From Oscillospiraceae bacterium (GTDB taxonomy: Bacteria > Bacillota_A > Clostridia > Oscillospirales > WRJC01), in assembly GCA_009785015.1 (NCBI GenBank), contig WQXD01000253.1, forward strand, positions 1-5,508: a stretch of 5,508 nt of DNA, read 5' to 3'. A program made the position numbers and the translations under genes. Shown piece by piece: positions 1 through 5,508 of this stretch (positions within the stretch are counted from its first letter, which is position 1; each line of letters starts with the position of its first letter). The notes beneath the pieces were generated by a model. It saw nothing but the letters and a program-made list of their open reading frames with translations. It ran no database searches and had not been told where the DNA came from.

Positions 1-238
1 AAACGAGCGAATCGTCGCGGTGTTTCTGCTGCTATTTCAATTTTATTATAATCCCAAAATTCTTGCCTATAAACAAGGTGTTCGGATTATAACACTTTGC
101 CGCTATAGATTACATTAAGCATATATATTTCATAAATCTCAATTTTAATGAAATATATAGCAATATTTTATATTATTATTTCATTAAAATCCAATATTAT
201 AAAATAATGTTTAAAATGGAAAATAAATTTATTTTATC
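1..238. other. AT-rich stretch with no supported gene
   Basis: No coding region can be supported here. Short frames are open at the left edge: one forward frame ends at a TAA at 49-51, another runs to 118, and a minus-strand frame is open from 86 to the edge but has no ATG, GTG or TTG start inside the window. Any of these could be the tail or head of a gene beyond the edge, but none gives a recognisable product. From about 120 to 238 the sequence is almost entirely A and T and holds the inverted repeats listed separately. Confidence 0.5.
122..190. repeat. Overlapping AT-rich inverted repeats sharing one arm
   Basis: Three arms built around an ATTTCAT or ATGAAAT core lie here. The arm at 122-133 is the exact reverse complement of 148-159 (12 bp). 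The arm at 142-155 is the exact reverse complement of 177-190 (14 bp). The middle arms overlap, so only one of the two hairpins can form fully at a time. Neither stem is GC-rich and neither is followed by a clean T-tract, so an ordinary intrinsic terminator is unlikely. A protein-binding site, or an end-of-operon hairpin for a gene beyond the left edge, is possible. In such AT-rich DNA some of this symmetry can arise by chance. Confidence 0.5.
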
Positions 239-267
239 TTGCAGTTTTGAGCGAAATATGATATACT
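239..267 (+). promoter_or_regulatory. Extended -10 sigma-A-type promoter upstream of the darT relic
   Basis: The -35 box is TTGCAG at 239-244 (4 of 6 to consensus). A 17-base spacer leads to the -10 box TATACT at 262-267 (5 of 6). A TG dinucleotide at 259-260, one base before the -10 box, gives the extended -10 form. Transcription would begin near 274, leaving a leader of about 28 bases before the ATG at 302. It probably also transcribes the SWIM gene at 470, because no clearly better promoter lies in 404-469. The call rests on sequence match only. Confidence 0.6.
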
Positions 268-301
268 AATACCGAAAAGTGAATCTAAAGTGAGAGCGAG
301 C

Positions 302-403
302 ATGCCCAATCGGGTAAAAATATACCATATCGTTCATATAAACAATCTGCCGTCAATTATTGCGGACGGTTATCTGTTATTAGCGCGGGAGGCGGCGAAA
401 TAA
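302..403 (+). pseudogene. N-terminal remnant of a DarT-like (DUF4433) DNA ADP-ribosyltransferase toxin
   Basis: This 33-codon frame starts at ATG 302 and ends at TAA 401-403. Residues 7-26 read IYHIVHINNLPSIIADGYLL, which matches the conserved beginning of DarT/DUF4433 proteins (pattern YHI-H--NL--I---G-L). DarT enzymes use NAD to ADP-ribosylate thymidine in single-stranded DNA and are normally about 200 residues long, paired with the DarG antitoxin. Here the similarity stops at about residue 26, so the later arginine and glutamate of the active site and the whole catalytic core are absent. Reading past the stop gives only about 19 more unrelated codons, and the other frames do not resume the family. 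No darG follows. It keeps a good promoter and a purine-rich stretch before the ATG, so a short peptide could still be made. The alternative is a leader peptide that resembles DarT by chance; the match is good enough that I favour a deletion relic. Confidence 0.6.
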
Positions 404-469
404 CAGCGAATAAAATCAGTGTATTTTACTATAAAATTTATACCAATCCAATGGGGGGAATAAAGCGGC

Positions 470-2188
470 ATGAATATAAAAGATTTCGAAAAACACATAG
501 ATCCGACAATATTGTCGCGCGGGCTTGATTATTACAAAAACAAATATATAACGGCTCTCGAATATGACGAGGACGATGGTGAATGGGTAGCCGAAGTGTC
601 GGGGAGCGACGATTACACCGTCACGGTGAAATTATCGGAAACCGGCGATATATTTGATTCTTACTGCGATTGCCCGTATGATTACGGCGGTTACTGCAAA
701 CATCAAGCGGCTGTCTTCTATTTGATCAGAAAACATTTGGAAGGGACGGCAAAAAAACCGCCCGGCCAAAAGCCGCCAAAAGTAAAATTCGAAGATATGT
801 TGAATAAAATCGAAAAAGACGAGTTGATATCGTTTTTGACGGAGTACGCGGCCGAAAACAAAAAATTCAAAAGCGAGTTCATGCTGAAATTTGCTGATAG
901 ATTCCTCGATAAGTCAAATATTATGTCATATGCGAAAAACCTGATAAAATCATCTTTTACAGGGCTTGTCCACAACGGATATATCGAATATCACGATGCG
1001 CCGAAAGTCGTGCGGGGCGCGGAAAAGGTTCTGGAAATCGCGAAAAACGAAAACGACCAATACAAAGCCGTAGGGTTGTGTATCATCGTCATTGAAGAAA
1101 TGCTGCGTGCGGAATCCGAATATAACACAGAAAGGTACTGCTACGGAACGGCGGAGCAGGCGCTGGATCTCCTCGAAAGAATCGTCGATTCGTTTACAAA
1201 AGATACCGACGAATTAAAACGGATTTTTGCTTTTCTGACGGCCTTCATTTCGGATAATAAAACACATGGGTTTTCGGAGTTTAACATCGATATTTTAAAT
1301 ATGTTTGTGCCTCTGTGCGGTATAAAATATATACGCGAGGGTGTGGAAAAATATATAAAAATCATTGAAAATCAAACAACCCAGGACCATCGGAAAAATG
1401 AGATGCAAGAATTGCGGTACGCTATAATATCGAAATTTGACGGCAAAAAAGCGGCGCTGGAGTTTATTTACAGCCATCTTGAAAACGACAAATTCCGGGA
1501 AATGGCGATCGAGCACGCGCTTTCTGCAAAGGATTATGACAAGGCGCTTGATTTATGTTTTGACGCCGAAAAGAAAAACCCGAATTATCGCGGGCGGTCC
1601 AAATGGAAATATACAAGATACAACATTTACGAAAAAAACGGCGACAGAAACGGGCAGAAAGAATTGGCGTATGAGTTTGCGGTCGGCGGCGAATTTGAAT
1701 ATTATCTCAAGCTGCGCAAATTATACGCCGACAATTCCAAGGATACCGGCGAGTGGCACCGGATTTTCGACGAGATACTGGCGTCCGTAAGCGAATCGTA
1801 CCCGAAGAGAATTTATACAGATATTTTGATCCACGAAAAAATGAAGCCCGAACTTTTGGAATATTGCGCAAAACATATCAGTACAATCACGGAATTCCAT
1901 TCGCATCTGCTGCCGGATTATAAAAATGAAGTAAACGAAATATTTACAGCTTATTTGAAAAAATCGGCCTCGCAGGCGAGCGACCGCAGGCAATACAGCG
2001 AAGTTTGCGCTCTGATCAAAAAATACGCGAAAATATGCGGCAAAAAAAACGCCTCTGAAATCATACAGGAATTTAAATCACTGTACGCGAAACGTCCCGC
2101 GTTTGTCGATGAACTCAGGAAAATGGAAATGGACCTATGTCAAAAAAATGGACAAGAAAAAGTGCATTCTACATTCTTGACAGATTGA
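470..2188 (+). CDS. SWIM zinc finger domain-containing protein
   Basis: The product has 572 residues and its cellular role is unknown. Near the N-terminus is a SWIM zinc finger of the form CxC-x7-CxH: Cys66, Cys68, Cys76 and His78 in the segment YCDCPYDYGGYCKH. SWIM fingers are known to bind zinc and act in DNA or protein binding. Before it (residues 1-62) lies the short alpha/beta segment usual for stand-alone bacterial SWIM proteins, with an FEKHID..IL.RG.DYY motif. A lysine/proline-rich linker at about 93-108 leads to about 460 residues that look almost wholly helical, charged and possibly TPR-like; no enzymatic motif is visible. No signal peptide or membrane segment is seen. The ATG at 470 is supported by a GGGGGGA Shine-Dalgarno at 453-459 with about ten bases of spacing. 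The gene follows the darT relic by 66 bases and its last 20 bases overlap the convergent HipA-like gene. SWIM proteins of this build often occur beside SNF2 helicases or AAA ATPases, but none is present here. Confidence 0.88.
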   Translation: MNIKDFEKHIDPTILSRGLDYYKNKYITALEYDEDDGEWVAEVSGSDDYTVTVKLSETGDIFDSYCDCPYDYGGYCKHQAAVFYLIRKHLEGTAKKPPGQKPPKVKFEDMLNKIEKDELISFLTEYAAENKKFKSEFMLKFADRFLDKSNIMSYAKNLIKSSFTGLVHNGYIEYHDAPKVVRGAEKVLEIAKNENDQYKAVGLCIIVIEEMLRAESEYNTERYCYGTAEQALDLLERIVDSFTKDTDELKRIFAFLTAFISDNKTHGFSEFNIDILNMFVPLCGIKYIREGVEKYIKIIENQTTQDHRKNEMQELRYAIISKFDGKKAALEFIYSHLENDKFREMAIEHALSAKDYDKALDLCFDAEKKNPNYRGRSKWKYTRYNIYEKNGDRNGQKELAYEFAVGGEFEYYLKLRKLYADNSKDTGEWHRIFDEILASVSESYPKRIYTDILIHEKMKPELLEYCAKHISTITEFHSHLLPDYKNEVNEIFTAYLKKSASQASDRRQYSEVCALIKKYAKICGKKNASEIIQEFKSLYAKRPAFVDELRKMEMDLCQKNGQEKVHSTFLTD

Positions 2189-3320
2189 TGAGTTTCGATG
2201 CTCGTTTATGCAAATGTTTTTCAATAACGCCAAGATGATTTTCCGGCAAGTTCAATTTAGGATGACGAATAAAATTAAAATTCAACATTTTTCGTAATTG
2301 CCCGATTTGCCGCGACGTCGCAAACGATTGGCAAATACCCTCAAATGTCGTACCACCGTATGCCGGATAGCGTGTTTTGGCGTATTCGTCTAAGTTGGCG
2401 TAATTTTCCGGCATGGCATAGTTGAACAACGACAGTCCGTTGTCAAAAATAGGCGCGGGGGCAATTATATCACCGCTATGATTGTCACGGAGCAGTCCGA
2501 AATTGCCGAAATGCCTGTCCTCGTTATATATCAAAGCATCGAATACAAGCATATCGCGTATGCTGTCGGCATATTTGCCGCCGAGTTCGTCGTAATATTT
2601 CATTATTGCGGCAAGTCCGCCTGTTTTCACAATTCGACCTATCGGCACAAACGCTGTATTTATATCCGTAAACAACTTGCATTTTGATGCGAGTATGCCT
2701 TTCCAGTTCTCTAAATCGTAATGTACCGCATCTAACTCCATCGCTTCTGCGATCCGGCTTGCATAGTATTCGCTGTACGGTTCTCTTCCCGCATTAGCCG
2801 CTCCCGACGTTCCTCCCTTATAAAGATATATTCCCTCGTCCTCAATGTACCGCCATGCTTTCGGCAGCATACCGCTGGTAGTGAGTTCAGGCGAGGTCGA
2901 AAACGCCGCGTCGCTCTGTGTCACTCCGGTGTAGGCTACAAGCGAGAGTATTTCCGAAAATCTGTTTTCATATAGGTTATAGTCCGCGAATTTTCCCTCG
3001 AACCCCTCCGGCACAACCCAGTAGCTGTCATTCAGCGATAAACCCTTGCACACGTCGATGATACCCTTGGTGTCTCCGATAGATAAACCGAAAGTACGGA
3101 GAATTTCTTCGACAAATGTTCTGTTTTTAGGAATTACCCTGCGTTCAAGCCACTTTAAAATTCCCTCGCCGTCAAGCGTCATATCAAGCGGAAGTAATTT
3201 TTGCGGATCGTCTGTACGGATTATTTTCACGGAATATCCGATGGCAGTATCGCTCAATAACTCGAACGATAACAGCGGATTATCATACAACCGCAATTCA
3301 TATCTATTATTCATATTCAT
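2169..3320 (-). CDS. HipA-like serine/threonine kinase domain protein (orphan)
   Basis: The 383-residue product has the HipA-type kinase signature. A Y-L-Y-K-G-G strand at about 165-170 offers Lys168 as the likely ATP-binding lysine, and a PYSEYYAS helix with Glu184 follows. The catalytic loop at about 261-275 (DALIYNEDRHFGNFG) supplies Asp268 and Asn273. IFDNG at 291-295 supplies the metal-binding Asp293 in place of DFG. HipA kinases phosphorylate proteins such as glutamyl-tRNA synthetase and cause growth arrest; this protein's target is unknown. Residues 1-140 are not a typical HipA N-lobe; a GLSLNDSYWVVPE segment at 93-105 recalls a HipA-like family common in Clostridia (from memory). The frame is open 37 codons further upstream, but I start at ATG 3320: an AGGGAG Shine-Dalgarno sits ten bases before it at 3331-3336, and a TATAAT box lies inside the would-be extension. 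ATG 3314 is a less well spaced alternative. No HipB-like helix-turn-helix gene is adjacent. Confidence 0.85.
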   Translation of the reverse strand: MNMNNRYELRLYDNPLLSFELLSDTAIGYSVKIIRTDDPQKLLPLDMTLDGEGILKWLERRVIPKNRTFVEEILRTFGLSIGDTKGIIDVCKGLSLNDSYWVVPEGFEGKFADYNLYENRFSEILSLVAYTGVTQSDAAFSTSPELTTSGMLPKAWRYIEDEGIYLYKGGTSGAANAGREPYSEYYASRIAEAMELDAVHYDLENWKGILASKCKLFTDINTAFVPIGRIVKTGGLAAIMKYYDELGGKYADSIRDMLVFDALIYNEDRHFGNFGLLRDNHSGDIIAPAPIFDNGLSLFNYAMPENYANLDEYAKTRYPAYGGTTFEGICQSFATSRQIGQLRKMLNFNFIRHPKLNLPENHLGVIEKHLHKRASKLINLSRM

Positions 3321-3344
3321 AACTTTCCGTCTCCCTGTTGCGTT

Positions 3345-3374
3345 ATTATAGTCAACCAATCTTGAAAAAGTCCA
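3345..3374 (-). promoter_or_regulatory. Probable promoter of the HipA-like gene
   Basis: On the minus strand a perfect TATAAT lies at 3350-3345. It is preceded, across 18 bases, by TGGACT at 3374-3369 (4 of 6 to the -35 consensus). Transcription would start near 3338, giving a very short leader that contains the AGGGAG ribosome-binding site and the ATG at 3320. The promoter lies downstream of the tRNA terminator, so the kinase gene would be transcribed separately from the tRNA. Confidence 0.5.
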
Positions 3375-3390
3375 TTGTGATATCGCTAAA

Positions 3391-3453
3391 CAAACAAAAA
3401 ACACAAGCCTGCGTTCATAAAAAATTAACAAAAAGTTTTTTAGCGCAGGCTTG
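3391..3453 (-). terminator. Intrinsic terminator downstream of tRNA-Glu
   Basis: Read on the minus strand, a 10-bp perfect stem CAAGCCTGCG (3453-3444) pairs with CGCAGGCTTG (3413-3404). It is followed by a T-rich tract, TGTTTTTTGTTTG, ending near 3391. The loop is long (30 bases) and contains a smaller A5-C-T5 palindrome, so the active fold may be nested. The T-tract is only on this side, so it ends transcription leaving the tRNA gene and separates it from the HipA-like gene. Confidence 0.75.
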
Positions 3454-3462
3454 CTTTATGGG

Positions 3463-3537
3463 TGGTGACCCGTACGGGAATCGAACCCGTGTATCCGCCG
3501 TGAGAGGGCGGTGTCTTAGCCGCTTGACCAACGGGCC
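3463..3537 (-). tRNA. tRNA-Glu (anticodon CTC)
   Basis: The 75-base gene folds into a standard cloverleaf. The seven-base acceptor arm GGCCCGT pairs with ACGGGTC (one G-T pair). The D arm is closed by GTC/GAC. The anticodon arm is CCGCC/GGCGG around the loop CTCTCAC. The variable loop has four bases, and the T arm is ACGGG/CCCGT with loop TTCGATT. Anticodon CTC lies at 3504-3502 and reads the glutamate codon GAG. The discriminator is A and the 3' CCA is encoded at 3465-3463. The whole sequence is close to the tRNA-Glu known from Gram-positive bacteria. It has its own strong promoter and a downstream terminator, and lies 89 bases after the pncB stop on the same strand. Confidence 0.97.
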
Positions 3538-3578
3538 GCGTATGACAAGGCAACGGATACATCGCCATCGCCATTATC

Positions 3579-3607
3579 ATTATACACGATGCCGGCTTGT
3601 TTGTCAA
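3579..3607 (-). promoter_or_regulatory. Fully consensus sigma-A/sigma-70 promoter for tRNA-Glu
   Basis: On the minus strand TTGACA (3607-3602) and TATAAT (3584-3579) are both perfect, with an optimal 17-base spacer. Transcription should start near 3572, giving a precursor with a 5' leader of about 35 bases before the mature tRNA at 3537. The leader includes a repeated GCGATG triplet pair. It sits in the gap after pncB, where no terminator is visible, so read-through from pncB into the tRNA is also possible. Confidence 0.88.
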
Positions 3608-3626
3608 TATCATTTTTTATGTTTTT

Positions 3627-5075
3627 TTAAATATTTTTACCGGCGGCAAACAACAGTTCCTGCTTTATATCCCAGAGCTTCTGCGAGAGGTCGACGTAAT
3701 ACATATGGGGGTTTTCAAAGCGCTTCACTTCGTCCCAGAGCATATCCACCCGCGCGGCGCAGTATTCCCTTATCTTTTCGACGGGCGGCGGCGCGTATAC
3801 CTGCCTGCCTTTCAAAAATACGGGCGCCTGCAAAAGCTCCGCGCTGAAATCGGTCAGCGTTTTTTTCTTCCATACGGCCTCCGGGTCGAATATGGTGCGC
3901 GGCTCTTTCGGGTCCACCGTTTCGTCGTATACCGTGAGCTCGTCGGCGAGCGCTTTTTTTGTCTGGTTGTCGAAGTACCGGTACACTTTTTTGAAGTGCG
4001 GGGTGGTGATCTTCGTTATGTTTTCGCTCACCTTGATTTTGGGGATGATCTCCCCGTTTTCGCCCTGTACGGCGACTAATTTGTACACGCCGCCGAACGC
4101 CGCGTCGCTTTTGGCGGTGATGAGCCGTTCGCCCACGCCGAAAACATCCGTTTTCGCGCCCTGCGAAAGCAAATCGCCGATGATATACTCGTCAAGCGAA
4201 TTGGAGGCCACGATCTTGCAGCCAAACAGCCCCGCCTCGTCGAACATCCTGCGGATTTCCTTCGACAGATAGGCGAGATCCCCCGAATCTATGCGCACTG
4301 CGAAATTCGTTATGCCCTTTGGAACCAGTATTTCCTTGAATACCCTTATCGCGTTGGGAACCCCGCTTTTTAAAGTGTTGTAGGTATCCAGAAGCAAAGT
4401 CACATTTTCCGGGTACAGTTCGCAGTAATTCTTAAACGCCTCGTATTCGCTCTCAAACATCTGTATCCACGAATGCGCCATCGTGCCGAAAACCGGCACC
4501 CCGAAGAGCCGGCCGCCGAGCGCGCACGAAGTGCCCGCGCAACCCCCGATGTACGCCGCGCGCGCCCCCGAGAGCGCCGCGTCGGAGCCCTGGGCGCGGC
4601 GCGAACCGAATTCCAGAACTGCGCGCCCTTCCGCCGCCCTGACAATCCGGTTGGCCTTGGTGGCGATCAGGGACTGGTGGTTTACCGTCAAAAGCAAAAA
4701 AGTCTCTATGAGCTGCGCCTCTATGGCAGGGGCCGCAACGGTCACAATCGGCTCCCCGGGGAAAACCGGAGTGCCCTCAGGGACCGCGTAAATATCCCCC
4801 GTGAAGCGAAACGATTTCAAATATTCCAGAAATTTTGGCTCAAACAGTTTCTGCGATTCCAAAAAAGCGAGATCTTCGCCGTCGAATCCCAAGCCGTTTA
4901 TATACTCGGTGAGCTGCTCCAGCCCGGCCGCGACCGCAAATCCCCCTCCGTCGGGCACAGAGCGGAAAAACATATCAAAATACACGTTTTTTTTGTAAAA
5001 GCCGTTTTTGAAATAGCCGTTGCTCATGGTAAATTCGTAATAGTCGCAGAGCATGGACAAATTGACGCCCTTCAC
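3627..5075 (-). CDS. pncB: Nicotinate phosphoribosyltransferase
   Basis: This cytoplasmic enzyme (EC 6.3.4.21) joins nicotinate and phosphoribosyl pyrophosphate to give nicotinate mononucleotide, with ATP hydrolysis, in the Preiss-Handler branch of NAD salvage. At 482 residues it is the usual size for the long bacterial form. Family marks, numbered from the start used here, are the NLSMLCDYYEFTMSNGYF N-terminus, EFGSRRAQG (155-163), GTMAHSW (197-203) with His201 as the likely phosphorylated histidine, DTYNT (230-234), RIDSGDL (261-267) and GVGERL (313-318). The C-terminus has the expected NPH.Y.VDLS..LW segment. The start is uncertain. GTG 5075 has a GGGTGG eight bases upstream and fits family N-termini. 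GTG 5087 would add four residues, but its AAAGGCGG motif abuts the codon. ATG 5054 is internal to the conserved start. The gene follows the nicotinamidase-like gene closely, so the two likely form an operon. It is clearly more GC-rich than the left half of the window. Confidence 0.96.
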   Translation of the reverse strand: MKGVNLSMLCDYYEFTMSNGYFKNGFYKKNVYFDMFFRSVPDGGGFAVAAGLEQLTEYINGLGFDGEDLAFLESQKLFEPKFLEYLKSFRFTGDIYAVPEGTPVFPGEPIVTVAAPAIEAQLIETFLLLTVNHQSLIATKANRIVRAAEGRAVLEFGSRRAQGSDAALSGARAAYIGGCAGTSCALGGRLFGVPVFGTMAHSWIQMFESEYEAFKNYCELYPENVTLLLDTYNTLKSGVPNAIRVFKEILVPKGITNFAVRIDSGDLAYLSKEIRRMFDEAGLFGCKIVASNSLDEYIIGDLLSQGAKTDVFGVGERLITAKSDAAFGGVYKLVAVQGENGEIIPKIKVSENITKITTPHFKKVYRYFDNQTKKALADELTVYDETVDPKEPRTIFDPEAVWKKKTLTDFSAELLQAPVFLKGRQVYAPPPVEKIREYCAARVDMLWDEVKRFENPHMYYVDLSQKLWDIKQELLFAAGKNI

Positions 5076-5083
5076 CCAAAAAT

Positions 5084-5095
5084 CCACCCGCCTTT
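5084..5095 (-). promoter_or_regulatory. Ribosome-binding region deciding the pncB start
   Basis: The minus-strand stretch 5095-5084 reads AAAGGCGGGTGG. AAAGGCGG (5095-5088) is one base off the ideal Shine-Dalgarno but directly touches the GTG at 5087, which is too close for efficient initiation there. GGGTGG (5089-5084) lies eight bases before the GTG at 5075. The spacing therefore favours 5075, although the family N-terminus tolerates either start. Confidence 0.5.
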
Positions 5096-5120
5096 CCGTT
5101 ATTTTTGATTTTTATTTTAT

Positions 5121-5508
5121 TCACTCGTCCGTGATTTGTATATGCAGCCCCGCCATGACGTCCAAAGCGGCCCGGTTGAGGTTTTGGTCATAGCTCGCCG
5201 TGCATTTGGAACACAAAAACACGGGCGTCTCGGGCTGGGCGGTTTTGGCGAGCACGGCGTTGGCGAGCACGCAGATATTTGAAACAAGCCCGCAGAGCTC
5301 GATGCTCTCAAAGCTCTGGCCCCGAAGGTACATATACAGCTCGTGCGAGCCGAATGTGTTTTTGTAAAACCGTTTATCTGATTCCGAAATTAAAGCCGCC
5401 GCCTGACCGTACAGACTGTGGCCGGCTGTATTTTTCACGCAATGGGCGACCGGAAGATTCCGACCCTCCTGCGTATTCATATAATCTTCCCCGTGGGTGT
5501 CAAAAGTG
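5121..5508 (-). CDS. pncA: Nicotinamidase-like cysteine hydrolase (isochorismatase family), 5' end outside window
   Basis: The visible part encodes the C-terminal 128 residues; the reading frame runs off the right edge, so the ATG at 5480 is internal. By family and context it hydrolyses nicotinamide to nicotinate and ammonia (EC 3.5.1.19). Numbered from the first complete codon at the edge, the usual metal-site pattern is present: Asp3 and His5 in FDTHGEDY and His22 in LPVAHC. Lys49 (FYKNTFGS) and the nucleophile Cys79 (LCGLVSNICV) complete two thirds of the Asp-Lys-Cys triad. The catalytic Asp of the N-terminal D.Q.DF motif lies beyond the window. About 45-60 residues are missing by comparison with the family. 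The TGA stop at 5123-5121 is followed closely by pncB, whose product uses nicotinate, which strengthens nicotinamidase over other isochorismatase-fold hydrolases. The promoter is outside the window. Confidence 0.88.
   Translation of the reverse strand, partial: TFDTHGEDYMNTQEGRNLPVAHCVKNTAGHSLYGQAAALISESDKRFYKNTFGSHELYMYLRGQSFESIELCGLVSNICVLANAVLAKTAQPETPVFLCSKCTASYDQNLNRAALDVMAGLHIQITDE

Noticed and set aside
1437..1790. Forward 117-codon frame inside the SWIM gene
   Set aside because: It is an alternative frame within a complete gene, with no ribosome-binding site and a composition typical of frame-shifted reading.
3321..3431. 37-codon N-terminal extension of the HipA-like protein, with a hydrophobic stretch that could pass for a signal anchor
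   Set aside because: It overlaps the TATAAT box and runs into the terminator stem region. The Shine-Dalgarno fits ATG 3320, and HipA kinases are cytoplasmic.
3538..3572. GCGATG triplet repeat in the tRNA leader as a possible repeat array
   Set aside because: There are only two to three short units with no spacer structure, so it is neither a CRISPR nor a meaningful tandem repeat.
3338..3847. Forward 169-codon frame spanning the tRNA and the end of pncB
   Set aside because: Its N-terminal part is the antisense translation of the tRNA-Glu gene, a known source of false proteins, and the rest is antisense to pncB.
4473..5108. Forward 211-codon frame opposite pncB
   Set aside because: It lies antisense to well-conserved catalytic parts of pncB in GC-rich DNA, where long stop-free antisense frames are common. 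The product is arginine-rich and has no family likeness.
302..5508. Functional link between the DarT relic (NAD-consuming) and the NAD salvage genes
   Set aside because: The relic lacks a catalytic core, and the two loci are separated by the HipA-like, SWIM and tRNA genes with independent promoters. Closeness alone does not support a shared system.

Overview
This window looks like a chromosomal segment of a Bacillota/Clostridia-type bacterium, probably an anaerobe. The evidence is a tRNA-Glu of the Gram-positive form with an encoded CCA, a long-type (about 480 residue) nicotinate phosphoribosyltransferase, and strong Shine-Dalgarno and sigma-A-like promoter sequences. This placement is inference from sequence character, with no species-level claim.

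Layout from left to right. Positions 1-238 are a very AT-rich stretch without a convincing gene, holding overlapping inverted repeats. A good extended -10 promoter at 239-267 drives a 33-codon reading frame (302-403). Its first ~26 residues look like the N-terminus of a DarT-type (DUF4433) DNA ADP-ribosyltransferase toxin, and the rest of that gene is missing. Next comes a complete forward gene for a 572-residue protein with an N-terminal SWIM zinc finger and a long helical C-terminal part (470-2188). Facing it, and overlapping it tail to tail by 20 bases, is a HipA-like Ser/Thr kinase gene on the minus strand (2169-3320) with its own promoter and no HipB-type partner. A tRNA-Glu(CTC) gene (3463-3537, minus) follows, with a fully consensus promoter and a downstream intrinsic terminator. 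The right third is a tightly spaced minus-strand pair: a nicotinamidase-like cysteine hydrolase (pncA, N-terminus beyond the window edge) and nicotinate phosphoribosyltransferase (pncB).

The two halves differ. The right side, from pncB onward, is GC-rich and encodes a conserved housekeeping route: nicotinamide to nicotinate to nicotinate mononucleotide, feeding NAD salvage. The left side is much more AT-rich and carries accessory-type genes (toxin relic, SWIM protein, orphan HipA-like kinase). The change falls at the tRNA-Glu gene, which fits an accessory region next to a tRNA locus. No direct-repeat attachment site or integrase is visible, so island status is inference. I found no CRISPR array, insertion sequence or complete new multigene system. 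The most unusual items are the DarT relic, the orphan kinase and the uncharacterised SWIM protein side by side.
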